A stretch of DNA of 64,000 nucleotides from an uncultured Clostridia bacterium (GCA_934647235.1 CAKUFG010000002.1:65900-129899), one strand, 5' to 3'; positions 49,971-58,598 are shown, numbered from the stretch's first letter. Numbers and translations are program-made. Notes: generated by a model not told the origin, from the sequence alone.

Positions 49971-49998
49971 ATTATACCGCTTATTCAGGGTCTGTCAA
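49971..49998 (-). promoter_or_regulatory. Promoter of the SH3-repeat protein gene
   Basis: On the minus strand TTGACA (49993-49998), 16 bp, TATAAT (49971-49976), both exact. TTACC-AATAA-GGTAA (49941-49955) in the early leader is a possible operator. Confidence 0.88.
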
Positions 49999-50027
49999 TC
50001 CAAAAAGATGTAAAATCTTGTAACAAT

Positions 50028-50786
50028 TCAGCCGATATGCACCTGCGGCGCGCGGCCGTCCGGGCCGGGCTGTGCAAAGCACGCCGGCAGCGGCGCGTCG
50101 CTGATAATATCGTCGATTTCGCTCACCTTGCCCTGCACGTAAAAATAATCGCGGCCGATTTTGTTGTGCGCGGCCATGAGCACGCGCCGCTTGGCGTGGC
50201 GGAACATCAGCTTGCGCAGCTCGCATTCCTCCACGGAGGAGTCCGTCATGCGCCCGTCCGCCGATACGCCCCGGCAGGAGAAAAACACGGCGTCCGCATT
50301 GAGCGTTTCTATCATATCCCGCGCGTAGCCGCCGATCATAGAATAGGAATTGTCGATCATCAGCCCGCCGGTCAGGTAGGTTTTGATATGCCTTTCCCCT
50401 AGCGCCAGGGCGGTTTTGAGGCCGCTGGTGATGGCCACCACGTTTTTGAAATCCTTCAGATATGGGATCATGCTGTACACGGTGCTGGACGCATCCAGTA
50501 TAATCACATCGTTTTCATGCACCAGCCCGGCAGCGATGCGGCCGATGCGCTGCTTGGCCTCCTGCTCCTCGGTTTCGCGCATCAGCAGGGGCACGTCGCG
50601 GTTTGCGCCGGTCAGCACCGCGCCGCCGTATACGCGCCGCAGCACGCCCGCGCGCTCCAGAGCGGTCAGGTCGCGCCGCACGGTGGCCTCGCTGACAAAC
50701 AGCTGCTTGGCAATTTCGCCCACTGATACCATGCGGCCGCCCTTCAGCAGCTGCACAATCTGCTCATGACGCTCCTCCTCAAACAT
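50028..50786 (-). CDS. DeoR-family transcriptional regulator
   Basis: 252 residues. The N-terminal DeoR HTH is HEQIVQLLKGGRMVSVGEIAKQLFVSEATVRRDLTALERAGVLRRVYGGAVL. The C-terminal DeoRC sensor domain (about 75-235) contains VIILDASSTVYSMIPYL and the VFFSCRGVSADGRMTDSSVEE segment; the family normally senses a phosphorylated sugar. The start is the ATG of MFEEERH, with GGAGG 8 nt upstream; the frame is open for another 160 bp upstream without support. It is divergent from the glycerol-1-phosphate dehydrogenase gene and probably controls it. Confidence 0.93.
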   Translation of the reverse strand: MFEEERHEQIVQLLKGGRMVSVGEIAKQLFVSEATVRRDLTALERAGVLRRVYGGAVLTGANRDVPLLMRETEEQEAKQRIGRIAAGLVHENDVIILDASSTVYSMIPYLKDFKNVVAITSGLKTALALGERHIKTYLTGGLMIDNSYSMIGGYARDMIETLNADAVFFSCRGVSADGRMTDSSVEECELRKLMFRHAKRRVLMAAHNKIGRDYFYVQGKVSEIDDIISDAPLPACFAQPGPDGRAPQVHIG

Positions 50787-50920
50787 TGCCCGCATCCTCC
50801 CCGCGCTTTGGTTCTGAGCTTTATTATAGCGCGGCGCGCGGCGTTTTGCAATGCATTTTTGATTGACTTTGTTCACTTCTGCAATTCTTGCCGATGATTC
50901 TTCAATCCGCATGACAGCGA

Positions 50921-50949
50921 TTGACAAAGCACGTATAAGAGAATACAAT
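50921..50949 (+). promoter_or_regulatory. Promoter of the glycerol-1-phosphate dehydrogenase gene
   Basis: TTGACA (50921-50926), 17 bp, TACAAT (50944-50949). The upstream 130 bp shared with the DeoR gene show no clear palindrome to me. Confidence 0.85.
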
Positions 50950-50995
50950 AGATATGGTGATAAATTTCACCTTCAATTACAGCAAAGGAACGTGA

Positions 50996-52351
50996 GTGAT
51001 AATGATTAACTTCGCCGATGCTTCCCTGAATACGCTGATCGCCAAGGGCGGTCATGACTGCGCGTGCGGCCGCCATCATGAAATGAAGATGGATTTTCTG
51101 GCCATCGAGCCCGGCGCCGTCCGCCATATCCCCGAGGCCCTGAAGGCCATCGGCTGCACCAAGCCCTTTATCGTCTGCGATGTAAACACCAAGAAGGCCG
51201 CCTGGTCCTTTGTGGAGCCCGTGCTCAGGCAGGCCGGCATCGAATATACCCTGTACTGCTTCCCCTTTGAGCATGTAGAGCCCGACGAATACGCCATGGG
51301 CTCGCTGGTAATGCACTACGACGTCACCTGCGATGGCGTGATGGGCATCGGCTCGGGCGTGGTCAACGACTGCTGCAAGGTGCTCAGCCACAAGGTGGGC
51401 GTGAAGGAGCTGATCGTGGGCACCGCTCCCTCCATGGACGGCTATGCCAGCAACTCCTCCTCCATGATCTGCGAGCGCATCAAGGTGTCCCTGTATGACG
51501 GCGCTCCCCGTGCGATCATCTGCGATATCGATATCATCAAGAACGCCCCCATGCGCATGCTGTGGGCTGGCTTCGGCGATATGCTGGCCAAGTACATCGC
51601 CATTTGCGAGTGGCGTATCTCCAACCTGGTCACCGGCGAATACTACTGCGAAAACATCGCCCAGCTGATGCGCGCCTCCCTGAAAAAGATCGTTGAGAAC
51701 GCCCCCGGCCTCAAGACCCGCGATGAAAAGGCCGTTCAGGCCACTGTCGAGGGCCTGGTGCTCTCCGGCGTTGCGATGAGCTACGCGGGCATCTCCCGCC
51801 CCGCCAGCGGCCTGGAGCATTACTTCAGCCACCTGTGGGAAATGATGGCGCTGGACCGCGGCACGCCCTACGAGCTGCACGGCATCCAGGTGGGCGTAGG
51901 CACGCTGCTGACGCTCAAGCTGTACGAGCAGATCCGCAGGATGCATCCTGACCGCAAGGTAGCCGAGGACTTTATCAGGTCCTTCACCGACGAGCAGTGG
52001 CAGGCCATGATCCGCGATATCTTCGGCAAGGCCGCCGAAACCGTCATCCTGCAGGAGCACACCGTGTTCCACAAGAACGATCCTGCCCGCCACGCCAAGC
52101 GCCTGGACAAGATCATCGCGCACTGGGACGACATCCTGCGCATCATCGATGAAGAGCTGCCCTCCTGCGAAAGCATCGCCGCCATGATGCGCGACCTGGG
52201 CATGCCCACCCAGCCCGAGGATATCAACGTCACCTGGCAGGATACCGAAAAGGCCTTCATCGGCTCCCGCGATATCCGCGACAAGTACCTGTCCAGCTCC
52301 ATGCTGTGGGATATGGGTCTGCTCTACACCACCAAGCTGGAGCGCGGCTGA
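50996..52351 (+). CDS. sn-glycerol-1-phosphate dehydrogenase, AraM/EgsA type
   Basis: 451 residues, iron-alcohol-dehydrogenase fold. It reduces dihydroxyacetone phosphate to sn-glycerol 1-phosphate with NAD(P)H. The dinucleotide loop is GIGSGVVNDCCK. The three metal ligands known for AraM are present: Asp in PSMDGYAS, His in SGLEHYFSHLWE and His in YELHGIQVG. The start is a GTG encoding MIMINFAD, because AAAGGAA lies 7 nt upstream; the next ATG is 6 bp further. The gene is monocistronic, divergent from a DeoR regulator. G1P in bacteria feeds archaeal-type glycerolipids via PcrB in Bacillus; no pcrB is seen here. Confidence 0.88.
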   Translation: MIMINFADASLNTLIAKGGHDCACGRHHEMKMDFLAIEPGAVRHIPEALKAIGCTKPFIVCDVNTKKAAWSFVEPVLRQAGIEYTLYCFPFEHVEPDEYAMGSLVMHYDVTCDGVMGIGSGVVNDCCKVLSHKVGVKELIVGTAPSMDGYASNSSSMICERIKVSLYDGAPRAIICDIDIIKNAPMRMLWAGFGDMLAKYIAICEWRISNLVTGEYYCENIAQLMRASLKKIVENAPGLKTRDEKAVQATVEGLVLSGVAMSYAGISRPASGLEHYFSHLWEMMALDRGTPYELHGIQVGVGTLLTLKLYEQIRRMHPDRKVAEDFIRSFTDEQWQAMIRDIFGKAAETVILQEHTVFHKNDPARHAKRLDKIIAHWDDILRIIDEELPSCESIAAMMRDLGMPTQPEDINVTWQDTEKAFIGSRDIRDKYLSSSMLWDMGLLYTTKLERG

Positions 52352-52388
52352 CGCACTGCTCAGGACAGTTTTCACTGCTGATTCAGGC

Positions 52389-52424
52389 GCGTCCGGAAAG
52401 GTTCGTCCTTTCCGGACGCTTTTT
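52389..52424 (+). terminator. Terminator of the G1P dehydrogenase gene
   Basis: GCGTCCGGAAAGG and CCTTTCCGGACGC arms, a 5-nt loop and T5: a 13-bp perfect stem. Confidence 0.95.
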
Positions 52425-52510
52425 CATGCATTGCTGCGGCGGCAGCGGCGCAATTTCAGCTTATCCTATGAAAAAGCGATAAAAAATGCGCGGTTTTGCC
52501 CCGGAAGCTG

Positions 52511-52539
52511 TTGCCAAGCCAGGGAAATTCGGTTATAAT
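52511..52539 (+). promoter_or_regulatory. Promoter of ppdK
   Basis: TTGCCA (52511-52516), 17 bp, TATAAT (52534-52539). The 85-nt leader contains two small hairpins (ACGCCGGCGT followed by T6, and GTGCG-CATATT-CGCAC), which could attenuate expression. Confidence 0.85.
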
Positions 52540-52624
52540 AATTTATCGGGTGTGACGCCGGCGTTTTTTGCCGTGCGCATATTCGCACGATTTTCTTCGT
52601 TATCAACTCTTAAGGAGGAGTATC

Positions 52625-55255
52625 ATGACCAAGTACGTATACCTGTTCTCCGAAGGCAACGCCAAGATGCGTGAGCTGCTGGGCGGCAAGGGCGCCAACC
52701 TGGCTGAAATGACCAACATCGGTCTGCCCGTACCGCAGGGCTTCACCATCACCACCGAAGCCTGCACCAAGTATTATGAGGACGGCCGCAAGATCAACGA
52801 CGAGATCAAGGCCCAGATCATGGAGTACATCGCCAAGATGGAGGAGATCACCGGCAAGAAGTTCGGCGATATGGAAAATCCTCTGCTGGTGTCCGTGCGC
52901 TCCGGTGCCCGCGCCTCCATGCCCGGCATGATGGATACCATCCTGAACCTGGGCCTGAACGAGCAGGTTGTGCATGTCATCGCTGAAAAATCCAACAATC
53001 CCCGCTGGGCGTGGGACTGCTATCGCCGCTTCATCCAGATGTTCTCCGACGTCGTTATGGAAGTGGGCAAGAAGTACTTTGAAAAGCTGATCGACGCCAT
53101 GAAGGAAAAGAAGGGCGTCACCTTTGATACCGAGCTGACCGCCGAAGACCTGCACGAGCTGGCCAACCAGTTCAAGGCTGAGTACAAGAACCAGCTGGGC
53201 AAGGACTTCCCCGACGATCCCAAGGAACAGCTCTTCGCCGCCATCGAGGCCGTGTTCCGCTCCTGGGACAACCCCCGCGCCAACATCTACCGCATGGACC
53301 ACGACATTCCCTATTCCTGGGGCACCGCCGTCAACGTGCAGATGATGGCCTTCGGCAACATGGGCGATGACTGCGGCACCGGCGTTGCGTTCACCCGCTC
53401 CCCCGCTACCGGCAGCAAGGGCCTGTTCGGCGAGTTCCTGACCAACGCTCAGGGCGAAGACGTGGTGGCCGGCGTTCGTACCCCCATGCCCATCACCGAG
53501 ATGGAGCAGAAGTTCCCCGAAGCCTTCAAGCAGTTCGTGGAAGTCTGCCAGACCCTGGAAAATCACTATCACGACATGCAGGATATGGAGTTCACCGTTG
53601 AGCACGGCAAGCTCTACATGCTGCAGACCCGCAACGGCAAGCGCACCGCCGCCGCCGCCATCAAGATCGCCTGCGATCTGATCGACGAGGGCATGATCTC
53701 CGAGGAAGAAGCGCTGATGCAGATCGACGCCAAGTCCCTGGATATGCTGCTGCATCCCACCTTCGACGCTGCGGCCCTGAAGAAGGCTCAGCCCGTGGGC
53801 AAGGGCATCGCCGCCTCTCCCGGCGCTGCCGCCGGCACCATCGTATTCACCGCTGAGGACGCCGTTGTGCATGGCAAGAAGGGCGAAAAGGTCGTTCTGG
53901 TTCGCCTGGAGACCAGCCCCGAAGACATCGAGGGCATGAAGTACAGCCAGGGCATCCTGACCGTCCGCGGCGGCCAGACCAGCCATGCGGCCGTTGTGGC
54001 CCGCGGCATGGGCACCTGCTGCGTATCCGGCTGCGGCGATATCAAGATGGACGAAGAGAACAAGTGCTTCACCCTGGCCGGCAAGGTCTATCATGAGGGC
54101 GACGTGCTGTCTCTGGACGGCTCCACGGGCAACATCTACGGCGAGCTGATCCCCACCGTTCCCGCCGATCCCAACAGCGGTTACTTCGGCCGCATCATGG
54201 AGCTGGCCGACAAGTATAAGACCATGGGCGTGCGCACCAACGCGGACACCCCCAAGGACGCCAAGCAGGCGGCCGCCTTCGGCGCGCAGGGCATCGGCCT
54301 GTGCCGCACCGAGCATATGTTCTTCGATCCCGCCCGTATCGGCGCGTTCCGCGAGATGATCTGCTCCGAGACCGTGGCTGAGCGCGAAGCCGCGCTGGCC
54401 AAGATCGAGCCCATGCAGCAGGCTGACTTCGAGGGCCTGTTCGAGGCGCTGGACGGCCATCCCGTTACCATCCGCTTCCTGGATCCCCCGCTGCATGAGT
54501 TCGTGCCCACCGACGAGGCCGATATCGAAGCGCTGGCCAAGACCCAGGGTAAGTCCGTTGCCTACATCAAGCAGGTTATCAACGATCTGCATGAGTTCAA
54601 CCCCATGATGGGTCATCGCGGCTGCCGCCTGACCGTCACCTATCCCGAAATCGGCGTTATGCAGACCCGCGCCATCATCAAGGCCGCGCTGGCTGTGCAG
54701 GGCCGTCATCCCGATTGGCAGGTTGTGCCCGAGATCATGATTCCCCTGGTTGGCGAAGTGAAGGAATACAAGTTCGTTAAGAACATCGTCGTCAAGACCG
54801 CTGACGAGCTGATCGCCGCCTCCGGCGTAGCCCTCAAGTACGAAGTGGGCACCATGATCGAGATCCCGCGCGCCGCCCTGACTGCGGACGAAATCGCCAA
54901 GGAAGCCGACTTCTTCTGCTTCGGCACCAACGACCTGACCCAGATGACCTTCGGCTTCAGCCGTGACGACGCCGGCAAGTTCCTGCCTGCCTACTACGCC
55001 AACAAGATCTACGAGTTCGATCCCTTCGCTCGTCTGGATACCATTGGCGTTGGCAAGCTGATGGAAATGGCTGTCAAGCTGGGCAAAGCCGCCAATCCCA
55101 AGCTGCACTGCGGCATCTGCGGTGAGCATGGCGGCGATCCTTCCTCCATCGAGTTCTGCAACGAGATTGGCCTGAACTACGTATCCTGCAGCCCCTACCG
55201 CGTGCCCATCGCGCGCCTGTCCGCTGCTCAGGCTGCTATCAAGGCCAAGAAGTAA
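52625..55255 (+). CDS. ppdK: Pyruvate, phosphate dikinase
   Basis: 876 residues. It interconverts PEP, AMP and PPi with pyruvate, ATP and Pi, in anaerobes working in either glycolytic or gluconeogenic direction. The N-terminal ATP-grasp domain begins YVYLFSEGNAKMRELLGGKGANLAEM. The swivelling phosphohistidine domain has the catalytic His in GGQTSHAAVVARGMGTCCVSGC (about residue 455). The C-terminal PEP-binding barrel includes RTEHMFF, GTNDLTQMTFGFSRDDAGKF and the cysteine of HCGICGEHGGDPSS. AAGGAGG lies 8 nt before the ATG. Codon bias is extreme, as for an abundant enzyme. Confidence 0.97.
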   Translation: MTKYVYLFSEGNAKMRELLGGKGANLAEMTNIGLPVPQGFTITTEACTKYYEDGRKINDEIKAQIMEYIAKMEEITGKKFGDMENPLLVSVRSGARASMPGMMDTILNLGLNEQVVHVIAEKSNNPRWAWDCYRRFIQMFSDVVMEVGKKYFEKLIDAMKEKKGVTFDTELTAEDLHELANQFKAEYKNQLGKDFPDDPKEQLFAAIEAVFRSWDNPRANIYRMDHDIPYSWGTAVNVQMMAFGNMGDDCGTGVAFTRSPATGSKGLFGEFLTNAQGEDVVAGVRTPMPITEMEQKFPEAFKQFVEVCQTLENHYHDMQDMEFTVEHGKLYMLQTRNGKRTAAAAIKIACDLIDEGMISEEEALMQIDAKSLDMLLHPTFDAAALKKAQPVGKGIAASPGAAAGTIVFTAEDAVVHGKKGEKVVLVRLETSPEDIEGMKYSQGILTVRGGQTSHAAVVARGMGTCCVSGCGDIKMDEENKCFTLAGKVYHEGDVLSLDGSTGNIYGELIPTVPADPNSGYFGRIMELADKYKTMGVRTNADTPKDAKQAAAFGAQGIGLCRTEHMFFDPARIGAFREMICSETVAEREAALAKIEPMQQADFEGLFEALDGHPVTIRFLDPPLHEFVPTDEADIEALAKTQGKSVAYIKQVINDLHEFNPMMGHRGCRLTVTYPEIGVMQTRAIIKAALAVQGRHPDWQVVPEIMIPLVGEVKEYKFVKNIVVKTADELIAASGVALKYEVGTMIEIPRAALTADEIAKEADFFCFGTNDLTQMTFGFSRDDAGKFLPAYYANKIYEFDPFARLDTIGVGKLMEMAVKLGKAANPKLHCGICGEHGGDPSSIEFCNEIGLNYVSCSPYRVPIARLSAAQAAIKAKK

Positions 55256-55339
55256 TACTAATAATTGCGATAAGCACGCTTATCGTAATGCAAACAGTCA
55301 ATATCTCCATCAGCAGGTGTGACTGTTGAAATCGGATCA

Positions 55340-55375
55340 GTCCCTCTGCTCAAATCATGAGCAGAGGGACTTTTT
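55340..55375 (+). terminator. Terminator of ppdK
   Basis: GTCCCTCTGCTC and GAGCAGAGGGAC arms (55340-55351, 55359-55370), a 7-nt loop, T5. A smaller inverted repeat GATAAGC/GCTTATC lies at about 55269-55286. Confidence 0.93.
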
Positions 55376-55406
55376 AGCGGTTATTCAAAGGCAGGAGGAT
55401 TTCATA

Positions 55407-56132
55407 ATGGAGGAACGTACAAAGCAAATCGTCTCACAAGATGATATTATGAAAATGCTTGATTCCTGTTATGACCGGTGCTTGACTGGCATACCCAAGG
55501 TAAGCCCCAGCGTTATTGATATGGCAAATGACTACCTGCAAAAGCATAAAACCAAAGAAGCCGCCTGCAAAGCGATGATTAACAGTCAAATCATCAAATG
55601 CACAACTTCTGGTTTCCTTACTGGATTCGGAGGCATCATTACACTGCCTGTAAGTCTGCCTGCAAATATAGGAAGCGTCCTTTATGTACAAATGCGAATG
55701 ATTGCCTGCACTGCATATATGGCAGGATTTGAGCTAAACAGCGATCAAACCCAGACATTTGTATATGCCTGTCTTGCTGGCGTTGCGGTAAGCAAATTAG
55801 TAAAGCAAACTGGTATTAAATTCGGAGTCAAATTTGCGAACGTGCTTGTCAAGAAAATCCCCGGTAAAGTGCTGACCAAAATCAATCAAAAAGTCGGCTT
55901 TCGATTCATAACAAAATTTGGAACCAAGGGTATTATTAATATCGGAAAGTTGATTCCTGGTGTAGGAGCAGTAATTGGCGGCAGTTTGGATCTTGCTGAA
56001 ACCAAAATTATTGCAAACCGCGCATATAAATGGTTTTTTGAAGGGAACTTTGATTCTGCAAAAGGCACAGTGGACGAATCCCTGAACGTCGAAATAGATT
56101 CTTCTGATTTTGAGGATACCGCTGAAATTTAA
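55407..56132 (+). CDS. EcsC-family protein, AT-rich
   Basis: 241 residues resembling the EcsC domain family: a helical start, then TSGFLTGFGGIITLPVSLPANIGSVLYVQMRMIACTAYMAGFE (about 70-112) and the glycine-rich hydrophobic GIINIGKLIPGVGAVIGGSLDLAETKIIANRAYKWF near 185-220. It is probably membrane-associated; the family's function is unclear. GGAGGA lies upstream of the ATG. Its codons are strikingly richer in A and T (aaa, att, gca, aat) than all neighbours, suggesting acquisition from another genome. No promoter is obvious after the ppdK terminator. Confidence 0.82.
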   Translation: MEERTKQIVSQDDIMKMLDSCYDRCLTGIPKVSPSVIDMANDYLQKHKTKEAACKAMINSQIIKCTTSGFLTGFGGIITLPVSLPANIGSVLYVQMRMIACTAYMAGFELNSDQTQTFVYACLAGVAVSKLVKQTGIKFGVKFANVLVKKIPGKVLTKINQKVGFRFITKFGTKGIINIGKLIPGVGAVIGGSLDLAETKIIANRAYKWFFEGNFDSAKGTVDESLNVEIDSSDFEDTAEI

Positions 56133-56183
56133 TCCTTCAGCGTATCTGATAAGCTATATACACGCCAAATTCCTGCATAGAAC

Positions 56184-56214
56184 AACCGCCATCGGAACAG
56201 CTCCGATGGCGGTT
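56184..56214 (+). terminator. Terminator of the EcsC-family gene
   Basis: AACCGCCATCGGA and TCCGATGGCGGTT arms with a 5-nt loop, then ATATTCTTCTTTTT: a 13-bp perfect stem. Confidence 0.88.
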
Positions 56215-56226
56215 ATATTCTTCTTT

Positions 56227-57618
56227 TTACTTTTCCCCCACCCGCAGCCAGCTCAGGCTCCAGGCAAACCAATCCGGACGGCGCTCGCTTTGCTGCTGGC
56301 GGATCGCGTCCAGCTGCTCCACCTGCCACGGGGCGGCCAGCACATCGGGCGACAGCCCCACCAGGTATTCGGTATCCAGCGTTTCCTGTTTGCCGGTTTC
56401 ATAGGCGCGCAGGTTCCAGCAGGCAATGGTGCGGTCCACGTTGATGTAATTCAGCAGCACATAGCTGCTCAGCATCACCGCGCAGGCCAGGGTACAGATG
56501 CGCACACCGGGGCGGGCGCACTTGATCAGGGTCAGCGCCAGCAGCAGGGCGATCATCGCCATGCCCCACAGCGTCAGCAGACGCAGCGTGCTCAGGCCGA
56601 ACGCCTGAATATACAGCCGCATCCGCCAGAAGGCCGAGGCCAGAATCACCGCCGTCAGCAGGCTCATCAGGGCGGACAGCGCGCGCACGGCACGGCTTTT
56701 TCCGCAGCGGATCAGCGACGTTTGCGCGGCAATCAGATTGATCACCGCCACCGCAACCAACTGGAAGAAGCCCGTGCGCGCATACTGTGCATAGCCGTCG
56801 GCCATGGCGGCTGTCTCCGCACCGCCAAAGAGATAGCGCACCTGCACATACACAAAGGCCGCGTAGGCCAGGCAAAGCAGCGCCAGCACCATCGAGCAAG
56901 CCGTTATAGGCCAGGGAAATCTTTCTTTGGCTGCGCGCTCGCGTCGCGGCAGCAGCAGCGTATACAGGCACGAAAAGACCAGCAGCGCAATCGCCAGCAG
57001 CTTGATCAGCCGCCACAGCACATTCCAAAACGCGCTCAGGGGATCCTCCGATACAAACAGCCCGCTCAAAAGCGAACTGAATACCGTGTCCGCCCAGGCC
57101 AGCAGGAACAGCACCACCGCCAGCAGGGGAACGGCAATCAGCAGCCCCATGCCCAGCCCGCGCAGAGCGGACGCGCTGCCCTGCCGCTCCTTTACCGTGC
57201 GGAAGGGCACGCCCCAGTGGCAGAACAGGCTGCCCAGTGCTTCGCGCACGCCGCCGCTCAGCCCTGCAGCACTCAGCGCACCCCCGGGGCAATGCCCGGC
57301 CAGCGCCAGCAGGCTTTGAGAAAGCAGCAGGCACAGCACCGGCAGATTAAAGATCTGCATGGCCAGGCTGCCAAAGATACCATAGGCCAGACTGAGCAGC
57401 GCAGCCAGCGTCAGCAGCAGAATGCTGTCTACCCGCCAACAGATCTGCCTGCGGCACAGGCACATCCCCACGCCCAGAATCACCAGGCTGGAAGCCGTCA
57501 TGCCAACGCCCAGCCCGCCCATACAGCCCAGCACCCACAGCGCGGCGCAGGCCACCCCCGCGCCCAGCGCCAGCCAGGGAGCAGGCAGGGATTCGCGTCT
57601 GTTTTCATTCGTCCGCAT
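56227..57618 (-). CDS. DUF4173/DUF4153-like multi-pass membrane protein
   Basis: 463 residues with about eleven to twelve membrane helices. The segment ADGYAQYARTGFFQLVAVAVINLIAAQTS (about 270-298) is characteristic of the DUF4173 group, as is the following region with FWRMRLYIQAFGLSTLRLLTLWGMAMIALLLALTLIK. A C-terminal soluble part of about 75 residues follows the last helix. The function is unknown. The start is the ATG of MRTNEN with GGAGGAAAACC upstream, overlapping the small HTH gene by 14 bp; it is the last gene of a three-gene operon. Confidence 0.83.
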   Translation of the reverse strand: MRTNENRRESLPAPWLALGAGVACAALWVLGCMGGLGVGMTASSLVILGVGMCLCRRQICWRVDSILLLTLAALLSLAYGIFGSLAMQIFNLPVLCLLLSQSLLALAGHCPGGALSAAGLSGGVREALGSLFCHWGVPFRTVKERQGSASALRGLGMGLLIAVPLLAVVLFLLAWADTVFSSLLSGLFVSEDPLSAFWNVLWRLIKLLAIALLVFSCLYTLLLPRRERAAKERFPWPITACSMVLALLCLAYAAFVYVQVRYLFGGAETAAMADGYAQYARTGFFQLVAVAVINLIAAQTSLIRCGKSRAVRALSALMSLLTAVILASAFWRMRLYIQAFGLSTLRLLTLWGMAMIALLLALTLIKCARPGVRICTLACAVMLSSYVLLNYINVDRTIACWNLRAYETGKQETLDTEYLVGLSPDVLAAPWQVEQLDAIRQQQSERRPDWFAWSLSWLRVGEK

Positions 57619-57826
57619 GGTTTTCCTCCGGCTCATAAATCAGAATATCGCCCACCTGGCAGTTCAGCTCACGGCAGATGGCCTCCAGCGTAGAAAACCG
57701 GATGGCCTTTGCCTTGCCGTTTTTAAGGATAGACAGGTTGGCCATAGTGATGCCCACGCGCGCGGACAGCTCGGTCACGCTCATTTTGCGCCGTGCCAGC
57801 ATCACATCCAGATCGATGCGAATCAT
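57605..57826 (-). CDS. Small Cro/CI-type HTH regulator
   Basis: 73 residues, essentially one HTH_XRE domain: MIRIDLDVMLARRKMSVTELSARVGITMANLSILKNGKAKAIRFSTLEAICRELNCQVGDILIY. Such short regulators are typically encoded next to DUF2975 membrane proteins, as here, and are thought to repress their own operon. The inverted repeat upstream of the operon promoter (58380-58398) is a candidate site. It starts 12 bp after the DUF2975 gene and overlaps the next gene. Confidence 0.93.
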   Translation of the reverse strand: MIRIDLDVMLARRKMSVTELSARVGITMANLSILKNGKAKAIRFSTLEAICRELNCQVGDILIYEPEENHADE

Positions 57827-57838
57827 GCCCTTCCCTCC

Positions 57839-58318
57839 TTATATGGTCAGGTCGTTATCTTCCTGCAATTGCGTAGCGCGCCGCAAAAGCTGCGTAAGCA
57901 CATAGGCCACCAGGCCAATGGCCGCGCTGGCCATGCACATCAGGGCAAAAAGCAGCATTTCCACCCCCACGCCGACGCCGTTCAGCAACCGAAGCACGAT
58001 CATCAGCCCTGCCCACATGCCCGCAGCCGCGCCCATCAGGCAGGCGATGGCCCGCATGCTGCTCACGTTTTCGCGGCAGAAGGATTGGTTCCTGCCGATG
58101 CGGCGGCTGATGCGCATATACTGATACAGCGCCGCGCCGTACACCACCGCAGCCAGGCACAAAAACACCAACAGCCCCCAATAGCGCAGCGCCATCCCGG
58201 GCCGCTCCACCGCGCGAAAGGCCAGCATCCGCGCGTAATCGATCAGCACGCCCAGCGCGCCCACGCCCGCGATGCCGCCGGCCAGCAATAAAAGATGCGA
58301 TAAACGCTTGTGACTCAT
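57839..58318 (-). CDS. DUF2975 membrane protein
   Basis: 159 residues, four membrane helices: LSHLLLLAGGIAGVGALGVLIDYARML, YWGLLVFLCLAAVVYGAALYQYMRIS, SMRAIACLMGAAAGMWAGLMIVLRLL and VEMLLFALMCMASAAIGLVAYVLTQLLRRA. The RRIGRNQSFCRENVSSMR loop is characteristic of the family. It is presumed to be a membrane partner or sensor for the HTH protein encoded next. AGGAGG lies before the ATG of MSHKRLS. First gene of the operon. Confidence 0.88.
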   Translation of the reverse strand: MSHKRLSHLLLLAGGIAGVGALGVLIDYARMLAFRAVERPGMALRYWGLLVFLCLAAVVYGAALYQYMRISRRIGRNQSFCRENVSSMRAIACLMGAAAGMWAGLMIVLRLLNGVGVGVEMLLFALMCMASAAIGLVAYVLTQLLRRATQLQEDNDLTI

Positions 58319-58344
58319 ACCTTCAACCTCCTTGCATCGGGAAC

Positions 58345-58373
58345 AGGATAACACAGCAAAATCCGTTTGTCAA
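58345..58373 (-). promoter_or_regulatory. Promoter of the DUF2975-HTH-DUF4173 operon
   Basis: On the minus strand TTGACA (58368-58373), 17 bp, TATCCT (58345-58350). Confidence 0.88.
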
Positions 58374-58379
58374 CAAATT

Positions 58380-58398
58380 TTTATCGAAAAACGATAAA
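58380..58398. promoter_or_regulatory. Candidate operator upstream of the DUF2975 promoter
   Basis: TTTATCG-AAAAA-CGATAAA: perfect 7-bp arms with 5-nt centre, just upstream of the -35. It is the obvious candidate site for the HTH protein of the operon. Confidence 0.55.
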
Positions 58399-58440
58399 CT
58401 TTAGCTGTGAAACGATCTTTCTTAAATTAACGCACACAAA

Positions 58441-58468
58441 AAAGCCTTCCCGCAATCGGAAAGGCTTT
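58441..58468 (-). terminator. Terminator of the TSCPD/small membrane protein operon
   Basis: AAAGCCTT-CCG and CGG-AAAGGCTTT arms around CAAT with one mismatch; T-run on the minus strand. Confidence 0.8.
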
Positions 58469-58486
58469 GTTCAGCCGGCCGGCTGC

Positions 58487-58597
58487 TTAGAAGATATTCA
58501 TCAGCGCCGCGACCACGGACAGGCACATCAGAAACGCCAGGAACACGCACATCACGCGCACCCACATGGTGGTTTTCTTTTGCTTGTTGTTGGCCAT
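58487..58597 (-). CDS. 36-residue single-span membrane protein
   Basis: A short frame, MANNKQKKTT followed by a hydrophobic helix VRVMCVFLAFLMCLSVVAALM, ending NIF. Four lysines before the helix predict the N-terminus inside. GGAGG lies 9 nt upstream within the end of the preceding gene, whose stop is 1 nt from this ATG, so translation is coupled. A terminator follows within 20 bp. Small proteins of this form are widespread in Clostridia; function is unknown. Confidence 0.78.
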   Translation of the reverse strand: MANNKQKKTTMWVRVMCVFLAFLMCLSVVAALMNIF

Positions 58598-58598
58598 T

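Noticed and set aside
52610..55129. An 839-codon open frame opposite to ppdK
   Set aside because: It is a shadow of a highly biased GC-rich gene: the composition (Gly, His, Leu, Ala, Asp) is that of antisense frames, it shows no domain, and ppdK is certain.
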